Source of the DNA: Sphingorhabdus lutea
GTDB lineage: Bacteria > Pseudomonadota > Alphaproteobacteria > Sphingomonadales > Sphingomonadaceae
Assembly: GCF_001889025.1 (NCBI RefSeq)
Contig: NZ_CP018154.1
Span: 186,001 to 250,000, forward strand
Direction: 5' to 3'
DNA: 64,000 bases
Of the stretch, positions 55,503 through 61,714 are shown in pieces. The position numbers and the translations under genes were made by a program. Numbering within the stretch: position 1 is the stretch's first letter; the number at the start of each line of letters is the position of its first letter. Below the pieces are notes generated by a model, which was not told where the DNA came from, did not search any database, and saw only the letters and a program-made list of their open reading frames with translations.

Positions 55503-55529
55503 CCTTATTCATTTTACCGATGAATAAGG
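55503..55529. repeat. Perfect inverted repeat between two genes
   Basis: CCTTATTCAT (55503-55512) and ATGAATAAGG (55520-55529) form a ten-base stem with loop TTTACCG. There is no T-run after it, so it is not a classic terminator. It lies 18 bases after the ETF:ubiquinone oxidoreductase stop and about 30 bases before the DoxX-like start. Confidence 0.55.
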
Positions 55530-55562
55530 GGACGAGATATAAATTTTATAAAGGAAAAACCC

Positions 55563-55985
55563 ATGGGCAAGGCATATAGTCTGTTATTTTTGCGCGTATC
55601 AACGGGCCTACTCACCATTATATGGGGGTTGATAAAGGTGATGAAACCCGATGCAGGTGTTGGTGTTGCCAATAAATATTATGGCGGCGTTGGCGCGATG
55701 GATGCATTGCAAATGCCGTGGGGCATTGTCCAAATTATCATCGGACTATTGGTGATTTTGGGTCTTTTTCGAAAAATAAGCTATGGGCTGCATGCATTGA
55801 TGCTGTGCCTTGGCGCGGCGGCGATTTGGAAATATTTGGCTGATCCATTTGGCCTATATTTATTGGAAGAAGGCAAGAATCAGATATTATTCTTCCCCTC
55901 GCTTACCGTGGCGGCGGCGACGCTGGTCATGTTGGCATTTTTGGATGAGGACCGCCTGTCGCTTGACCATAAACGCGCCAAATAA
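55563..55985 (+). CDS. DoxX-like small membrane protein
   Basis: A 140-residue protein with four hydrophobic segments, starting GKAYSLLFLRVSTGLLTIIWGLIKV. The four-helix layout with a first segment of the LRxxxGxxxxxxG type fits DoxX-like proteins. Ribosome site AAAGGAAA precedes the ATG. Role unknown; such proteins are often linked to redox stress and quinone or sulfur metabolism. Confidence 0.7.
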   Translation: MGKAYSLLFLRVSTGLLTIIWGLIKVMKPDAGVGVANKYYGGVGAMDALQMPWGIVQIIIGLLVILGLFRKISYGLHALMLCLGAAAIWKYLADPFGLYLLEEGKNQILFFPSLTVAAATLVMLAFLDEDRLSLDHKRAK

Positions 55986-56132
55986 TCCTCTAATCATCTT
56001 AAAAATTAACGCTTAAATCGGCCAAGTCATTGTTAATTTTGAATCTATATTAAATTATGTTATCATCCTTTTTGGGAAGGAACAGGATAATTTCCTGTGG
56101 GCGCATCCGACATTTTTTGTAAGGAGGCAAAA

Positions 56133-56300
56133 TTGAAAAAAGATGGTGATAAAATAGAGGTTGATGAGGAAGAAGCCAGTGGCGGGGTAAAGGAACATGG
56201 CGTTCGCTATGTACTTGCCATATCCTTGGTTCTTGTCGTGATTGTCCTGTCGCTAAGCTGGATTATTCCGGCATTGATGAAACCCACCGGTACGGGATAG
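56133..56300 (+). CDS. Tiny single-pass membrane protein
   Basis: A 55-residue protein. TTG at 56133 is chosen as start because AAGGAGG (56121-56127) is ideally spaced before it; a GTG at 56097 in the same frame lacks a ribosome site. It has a charged N-terminal half (KKDGDKIEVDEEEASGG) and one hydrophobic helix (YVLAISLVLVVIVLSLSWIIPALM). No family recognised. Confidence 0.6.
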   Translation: MKKDGDKIEVDEEEASGGVKEHGVRYVLAISLVLVVIVLSLSWIIPALMKPTGTG

Positions 56301-56330
56301 GTGTTTTTATTGGGTCATAATAGGTCAATA

Positions 56331-56359
56331 AAAAAGGCAGGCCATTGGCCCGCCTTTTT
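56331..56359. terminator. Factor-independent terminator
   Basis: AAAAAGGC-AGGCC and GGCC-CGCCTTTTT form a GC-rich stem flanked by A and T runs, between the tiny membrane protein gene (plus) and the sulfonate monooxygenase-like gene (minus). It can act in both directions. Confidence 0.8.
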
Positions 56360-56411
56360 CTGTCCTTAAACTTTCTTACCTTTTGGTAAATTGGTGCGAC
56401 CCAAAGTTTAA

Positions 56412-57509
56412 TTAAAATTTCAATGGCCCATGTTCAATATGGGGCAATACATGGCGTGAGAATAAATCACATTCTGCGGCATGGGGATATCCGGACAAAA
56501 TAAACGCCTCAATCCCTGCATCCTGATATGCTTTTAATTTTTTCAGAACCTGATCAGGATCGCCGACAATTGCGGCGCCGCAGCCCGAACGTGCACGGCC
56601 AATACCCGTCCATAAATTATCCTCTACAAAGCCATCGCCGCCCGCTGCACCGCGAAGCTCCGCCTGACGCTGCACCCCGTAATTTTTGGCATCCAGCGAT
56701 TTATTGCGAATGGCATCGCCGGTTTCACTATCCAATTTTGACAATAAACGATCGGCATAGGCACGCGCCTCTTCCTCCGTTTCGCGTACAATCACATGGG
56801 CACGATAGCCAAATTTCATGGTGCGGCCATATTTTGCGGCCCGCGCCGTAATATCAGCAATATTTTCCTTCACCTTATCCATGGTGTCGGGCCACATTAA
56901 ATATACATCACATGCCTCTGCGGCTGCTTCGCGCGCTTCATGGCTTAATCCACCAAAATATAGCGGCGGGCATTTGCCCGAACGGGTCGCGATACGCGGC
57001 GGTTCAACCTCCAATTGATAAAATTCACCCTGATGGTTTAAATATTCACCCGCCAACATGGTTTTAAGGATTTTCATCACCTCCACCGTGCGGGCATAGC
57101 GCGGGGCGCTATCCATATTTTCACCAGGCATGGGCGATGAAATAATATTCACGTTCAAACGGCCCGATGTGCCGTCGCTATTTGCACCCAAAATTTGGTC
57201 CAATGTGGCAATACGGCGGGCCAATTGTGGTGGCCAATCTTCGCCAATACGTACCGCCCAAAGCAGTTTTAAACGTTCCAAAAATGGCGCAATGGCCGCC
57301 GCAAATATGGTGGTATCAATGCCCAATTGATAACCAGAGGGCAGCAATATATTGTCATATCCGCCCTTTTCCGCTGTCATCACAATATTACGGCAATGTT
57401 CCCAGCTGGATTGCAGGGCCGGATCAACCTGTCCCAAAAATTCATAATCATCGTCGCATAGCGCCGAAAACCAGCTTATCTCGCATTGTTTTTTCACATT
57501 CTCACTCAT
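56412..57509 (-). CDS. smoC: SsuD-like flavin-dependent sulfonate monooxygenase, probable sulfoquinovose monooxygenase
   Basis: A 365-residue luciferase-like monooxygenase. The layout (WFSALCDDDY..., LLPSGYQLGIDT, RLNVNIISSP, PPLYFGGLSHEAREAAAE and C-terminal ILSGYPHAAECDLF) matches the SsuD/alkanesulfonate branch. In the oxidative sulfoquinovose pathway this enzyme uses reduced FMN and oxygen to release sulfite and leave 6-oxo-glucose. Its gene neighbours (aldo/keto reductase with a four-base overlap, and the GH31 enzyme) give the pathway assignment. The flavin reductase partner (SmoA) is not in the window. The alternative is a general alkanesulfonate monooxygenase. Confidence 0.78.
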   Translation of the reverse strand: MSENVKKQCEISWFSALCDDDYEFLGQVDPALQSSWEHCRNIVMTAEKGGYDNILLPSGYQLGIDTTIFAAAIAPFLERLKLLWAVRIGEDWPPQLARRIATLDQILGANSDGTSGRLNVNIISSPMPGENMDSAPRYARTVEVMKILKTMLAGEYLNHQGEFYQLEVEPPRIATRSGKCPPLYFGGLSHEAREAAAEACDVYLMWPDTMDKVKENIADITARAAKYGRTMKFGYRAHVIVRETEEEARAYADRLLSKLDSETGDAIRNKSLDAKNYGVQRQAELRGAAGGDGFVEDNLWTGIGRARSGCGAAIVGDPDQVLKKLKAYQDAGIEAFILSGYPHAAECDLFSRHVLPHIEHGPLKF

Positions 57510-58414
57510 GGTAAAGCAACTCCTCTAGCAGCGACCAGCACATCATACCAATCATTCCGCGTCCATTTTACATTCAAACTTTCCATCGCCTCGGCAATGC
57601 GTTCCACCCGCTGTGACCCGATAATCGGGATGATGCGTGCAGGATGCGCCATAATCCAGCTATATGCCGCCGATGTGCGCGACACGCCCTGTTCATTTGC
57701 AACCCTGTCCAATACAGCAACCACCGCTTTTTCACGGTCATTTTGCGGATCGGCAATCCGCCCGCCGCCAAGGGGCGACCATGCCATTATTTTCATGCCC
57801 AATCGCATTGCCTGATCCAATTCGCCATTTTCGGCAATATCAATGCGAAGGGGTGAAAATTCGGGCTGGGTTGTTGCAATGGGAATGGTCAGAAAATGGT
57901 TTAACGCCTCTATCTGCGCCTGTGTCATGTTCGACACGCCCAAATTCAAAAATTTGCCTGCCTTATGCGCATTTTCCAATGTGCGCGCCAATTCCTGTGG
58001 ATGGGTTAAAATATCTGGACGGTGGATTTGCCATAAATCCATTTGCTCCACACCCATGCGGGTTAAGGATGCGTCCATCGCCTTTGCCAGATAATCTGCG
58101 CTGCTGTCATATGGGATGGGCGGCATAATCCCGCCCTTGCTGGCCAAGAACATCCGGTCCCGTAATGATGCATCACGGGCAAAAACCTTGCCCAATAATG
58201 TTTCAGAATCGCCAAAACCATCATTGCCGTTAAACCCGTAAATATCGGCTGTATCGAACAGGGTGATGCCTGCTTCCAATGCACCATTTACCAATTTTTC
58301 CGCCGCATCGACATCATCGCCAACAAAACGCCACATGCCCCATGCTATGGGGGATAAGGCGATTTTACTATCGCCCAAATGATGCGGGGCCGGGGAGGGT
58401 AGATATTGGTTCAT
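57506..58414 (-). CDS. smoB: Aldo/keto reductase, probable 6-oxo-glucose reductase
   Basis: A 302-residue aldo/keto reductase with the complete tetrad Asp54, Tyr59 (DTADIYG), Lys93 (ASKGG) and His131 (WQIHRPD). The YdhF-like group to which it looks closest is the one that includes SmoB, the NADPH-dependent enzyme that converts 6-oxo-glucose to glucose. Context (monooxygenase and sulfoquinovosidase in one operon) supports that role. The cofactor-binding SPLGGGRI and IIGSQRVERI segments are present. Confidence 0.78.
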   Translation of the reverse strand: MNQYLPSPAPHHLGDSKIALSPIAWGMWRFVGDDVDAAEKLVNGALEAGITLFDTADIYGFNGNDGFGDSETLLGKVFARDASLRDRMFLASKGGIMPPIPYDSSADYLAKAMDASLTRMGVEQMDLWQIHRPDILTHPQELARTLENAHKAGKFLNLGVSNMTQAQIEALNHFLTIPIATTQPEFSPLRIDIAENGELDQAMRLGMKIMAWSPLGGGRIADPQNDREKAVVAVLDRVANEQGVSRTSAAYSWIMAHPARIIPIIGSQRVERIAEAMESLNVKWTRNDWYDVLVAARGVALP

Positions 58415-58453
58415 ATATTTTCCTGACTATTGATATTTTTATTTGTTAGATTT

Positions 58454-59461
58454 TCATTTTATATTATTTTTTATGACAGATTTTCGTTGCACCAATTGAT
58501 GCACCAAACGTTGATGGCTTATCTCATCCCCCTTTAACAACAGGTCCGCCGCACGAAAGCCAAGGTCAAACATTGGTTGGTGAATGGTGGTCAATGGCGG
58601 CCAAACGGTCCGCGCCATGGTGGTATCGTCAAATCCCGCAACCGATAATTTTTGCGGCAAAGAAATGCCTCTATCATGTGCCTCTGCCAAAACGCCTGCG
58701 GCCATGTCATCATTACTGGCAAAAATGGCCGTTGGTGGATGCTTCATATCCAAAAAATATTTGCCCGCACGAACGCCGCTATCAAAATCAAATTGCCCCT
58801 CGGCCACCAATTGCGGTTCAAATGCAATGCCCGCACGGTCCAGCGCACGGCGATACCCAAATTGCCGATCATTGGATGCCATATGATTTTGATGGCCGGT
58901 GATAAACCCAATTCGGCGATGACCAAAATTGATCAAATGGCTGGTCATATCGTCGGCGGCCTGTGCATCATCCATAAATACCGATGATGTCATGGCATGA
59001 TTTGTGCCGGGGGAAATACGCACAAATGGTGTGCCCATCCCCTCCAACACGCGCAAGACAGCATCGCAATCGGTCACGGGGGAAGATAAAATTACGCCGT
59101 CCATATGCGCCTCTTTCACCAATGCGGCAACCTGTGCGCCAACATCTGGATCATCAACATTGACCGGCTGTGCCAATAAACGCACCTTGCCCTCATGGCA
59201 TCTTTCCCAACATCCCGATTGAATTTGATGCATATAATAGGGGCTGTGATTATCATATATTAACGCAATTTGACCCGATTTTGTTCCGGCCAGCACACGT
59301 GCGGCCATATTGGGCCGAAAATCAAGCTGCGCCATTGCATCCTCAACCTTTTTACGGGTCGCGTCGCTGACATATTGATGATCGTTCAACACGCGGCTGA
59401 CTGTTTTTACAGACACCCCCGCCAATGCAGAAACATCGCGGATATTTGACCGTTCAGCCAT
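58454..59461 (-). CDS. LacI family transcriptional regulator
   Basis: A 335-residue regulator. Start chosen at ATG 59461, where SNIRDVSALAGVSVKTVSRVLN is the LacI helix-turn-helix; the upstream open frame lies over the GH31 gene. The sugar-binding core follows (SVFMDDAQAADDMTSHLINFGHRRIGFI). It overlaps the GH31 stop by eight bases, so it sits inside the operon and probably controls it in response to a sulfosugar or its metabolite. Confidence 0.9.
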   Translation of the reverse strand: MAERSNIRDVSALAGVSVKTVSRVLNDHQYVSDATRKKVEDAMAQLDFRPNMAARVLAGTKSGQIALIYDNHSPYYMHQIQSGCWERCHEGKVRLLAQPVNVDDPDVGAQVAALVKEAHMDGVILSSPVTDCDAVLRVLEGMGTPFVRISPGTNHAMTSSVFMDDAQAADDMTSHLINFGHRRIGFITGHQNHMASNDRQFGYRRALDRAGIAFEPQLVAEGQFDFDSGVRAGKYFLDMKHPPTAIFASNDDMAAGVLAEAHDRGISLPQKLSVAGFDDTTMARTVWPPLTTIHQPMFDLGFRAADLLLKGDEISHQRLVHQLVQRKSVIKNNIK

Positions 59462-61523
59462 ATTTCTCCCCTTGATTTTCACTGTTCCGTGCAGAGCATA
59501 GTCCAGCAAAGAGTTGAGAAAAAGTGCTATTTTCTTTATAAAATACGGGCGGTTCACCATAGGGAGAGGCAACATCATGCCAACCAGAAGTAAATTTTTT
59601 ACCCGACCATAAATGCACCCAATTTTCACCAGCGGGCAGATATAATTTTCGGCTAAATTGATCCGCCTCTATTATGGGGGCGACCAGCATATCTGTGCCA
59701 TATAAATATTGATCCTGCATGTCGCCTACTTCACTATCATCTGGATAATGTAGGAAAAGCGGGCGTTGCAGGGGAAGGCCATCTTTAACAGCCTGATCGC
59801 TCATAAATCGAACATAGGGGGCAAGCGCCAAATGCACCCGCGACATGGCGGCGAAATGCGACAATAAGTCATCATTGCTATCATATTGCAGATTATCATC
59901 GGGCCGATTGCCCTCATGCGAACGCATTACCGGTGTAAATGCGCCAAGTTCGGCCCAGCGTTTCATTAAATCGGCCGTGCGAATATTACCGTGCAGCGAA
60001 GTATAGCCGCCCACATCATGATGGCTATATGCATTGCCGACAAGCCCCGCAGAAAGCGCCGCAGTGATTACCGTGCCAATGCCGTCATGGCGGGAAAAAT
60101 CAACACATTGGTCGCCCGCCCATAAAAGCGGGCAATGCGCCTGAACCCCGCTTGCCCCCGCGCGCATAAAAAAGACAATATCATCGCGGCCGCGCGATTT
60201 TACTGCCATATCATTTACTTTGGCCCATAATAATGGCCATAAATTATGCGCCTCCATCGGGTCGCTGCCATCATGAAGGCGCAAATCAATGGGCAGATAT
60301 TCACCAAAATCGGCCATCCATCCCGACAGGCCAAAATCAATCATTTGCTTCGCGATAATTTCCTCGGCAAACCATTTTTGGGTTTCAGGACGCGTAAAAT
60401 CCACCACGCCGCAATCAAATTGCCCAAAATCCACCAAATATGGCTCATCATCATGCAGGTTTAACGCCAAATGACCGCCCGACTTCGCCTCAGCAAATTG
60501 TGCGGCATCCACCGCAATATAGGGGTTAACATATCCCAAGAAACGGATATTTTTTTCGGCCAATTCCTTTATCCGATTAGGCAAATCGGGATATCTTGCC
60601 TCATTCCACGACCAATTCCAAAATAATCGGCGACCAAAATCGGTTTGCCTTATCCCGACCCAATCTTCACACCATAAACCCGAAATGGCGGTGCCAGCAT
60701 CGGCAAATTTTTCCAAACGGGCAAAGCTATTATCGCCATCTTTCAATCCAATTATCGCGCCGCCAATTGCCCAATTGGGCAATGCAGGTTGCCGGCCAAA
60801 ATATTGCGCCAATTGTCCAACGATAGACAATTGATTTTCGCCCATGAATAATTTGATATTTAACTCATTATTCCAATATGTTATTTTATGACTATCGCGC
60901 GATGTAAAATCCATCTCTGCATAGGCCGTGCCATCAATATGACAGGCATAATGACGATCGGAAATAAATGTCGGCTGCGGATAATTGCTGGTCCAATAAT
61001 CACCACCCGCCATGCCGTCGGCGTCCATAATTTTTGTTAATTCGGTCGATTTGTCACGGCCAACCCCCGGCTCGCTGGTCCAAATGGGAAAATTGCGCCC
61101 GCGCAGATTTAAATAGCTCATCTGCTCCCCACCACCATATATATGCTCATTTTCCAGAGCATTAAGTGACATGACGATTCGGTTTATTTCTGGGTTGCTC
61201 GCCTTTATATTGAGTGTAAAATAGCCATCCTGCTGCTCTAATTGTAAAATAATGGACTGGCCGTCATCTTCGCCCGATCCAGCCTTATTTAAAAGGGTGA
61301 CGCGCTGCGCCTCGCAATTTTGGACGATATAGGGCGAATATACCGATTTTAATGTATCGGCGATTTTGAAATTCCCGCGCACCATTTCAACATCTTCATC
61401 ACCAATGGCAATGGTGAATGCAGGCGATTTTTCACGATGCGACAAAAGGCACAACTGCCCCAACATCAAATCGAAACCATTGTCTAATGCCCTAAATTCT
61501 GCCATTTTTAATGTTGAAGACAC
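59454..61523 (-). CDS. smoI: GH31 sulfoquinovosidase
   Basis: A 689-residue GH31 enzyme starting at GTG 61523, which is preceded by GGGGAA. Recalled E. coli YihQ sequence gives a direct match: nucleophile Asp405 (WMADFGEYLP), acid/base Asp471 (WAGDQCVDFS), and the sulfonate/sugar recognition set Lys261 (GLKDG), Glu286 (WCEDW), Arg299 and Trp302 (RRLFW), and Tyr507 (GGYTSL). This is the K-E-R-W-Y type described for Agrobacterium-like sulfoquinovosidases, where YihQ has Q-Q-R-W-Y. It releases sulfoquinovose from sulfoquinovosyl glycerol or lipids. It has no signal peptide, so it acts in the cytoplasm. First gene of the operon. Confidence 0.88.
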   Translation of the reverse strand: MSSTLKMAEFRALDNGFDLMLGQLCLLSHREKSPAFTIAIGDEDVEMVRGNFKIADTLKSVYSPYIVQNCEAQRVTLLNKAGSGEDDGQSIILQLEQQDGYFTLNIKASNPEINRIVMSLNALENEHIYGGGEQMSYLNLRGRNFPIWTSEPGVGRDKSTELTKIMDADGMAGGDYWTSNYPQPTFISDRHYACHIDGTAYAEMDFTSRDSHKITYWNNELNIKLFMGENQLSIVGQLAQYFGRQPALPNWAIGGAIIGLKDGDNSFARLEKFADAGTAISGLWCEDWVGIRQTDFGRRLFWNWSWNEARYPDLPNRIKELAEKNIRFLGYVNPYIAVDAAQFAEAKSGGHLALNLHDDEPYLVDFGQFDCGVVDFTRPETQKWFAEEIIAKQMIDFGLSGWMADFGEYLPIDLRLHDGSDPMEAHNLWPLLWAKVNDMAVKSRGRDDIVFFMRAGASGVQAHCPLLWAGDQCVDFSRHDGIGTVITAALSAGLVGNAYSHHDVGGYTSLHGNIRTADLMKRWAELGAFTPVMRSHEGNRPDDNLQYDSNDDLLSHFAAMSRVHLALAPYVRFMSDQAVKDGLPLQRPLFLHYPDDSEVGDMQDQYLYGTDMLVAPIIEADQFSRKLYLPAGENWVHLWSGKKFTSGWHDVASPYGEPPVFYKENSTFSQLFAGLCSARNSENQGEKYG

Positions 61524-61714
61524 GCTATTTTATTCCCCATTTCCCCGATTATTATGTTGCCATAGTGCAACAGTAATTGCGTATGACACCGCTTGACATA
61601 ACAATCTATACCGCTCTATGCAAGTATCGAGAAATGAATAAGCGAAAAAAAGTTTATCCATCTCGATTAAGATAGAAACGGAAAAACCGTATAACATTTT
61701 TTTAGGAGGAACGA
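61524..61714. promoter_or_regulatory. Divergent promoter region of the sulfoquinovose locus
   Basis: Between the GH31 gene and the TonB-dependent receptor gene. TTGACA (61593-61598) with TATGCA 18 bases later is a candidate plus-strand promoter. The hyphenated repeat TGTTGC-catagt-GCAACA at 61555-61572 is a candidate LacI operator. AGGAGGA (61704-61710) is the receptor's ribosome site. Confidence 0.55.
61555..61572. promoter_or_regulatory. Candidate LacI-family operator
   Basis: TGTTGC and GCAACA arms with a six-base centre, extended by ATTA/TAAT on the outer flanks. It lies between the diverging sulfoquinovosidase and receptor genes, where the operon's LacI regulator would control both. Its assignment is inference from position and symmetry. 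Confidence 0.45.

Noticed and set aside
59454..61523. Ordinary GH31 alpha-glucosidase or alpha-xylosidase
   Set aside because: The five sulfoquinovose-recognition residues and adjacent sulfonate monooxygenase and aldo/keto reductase genes favour sulfoquinovosidase.
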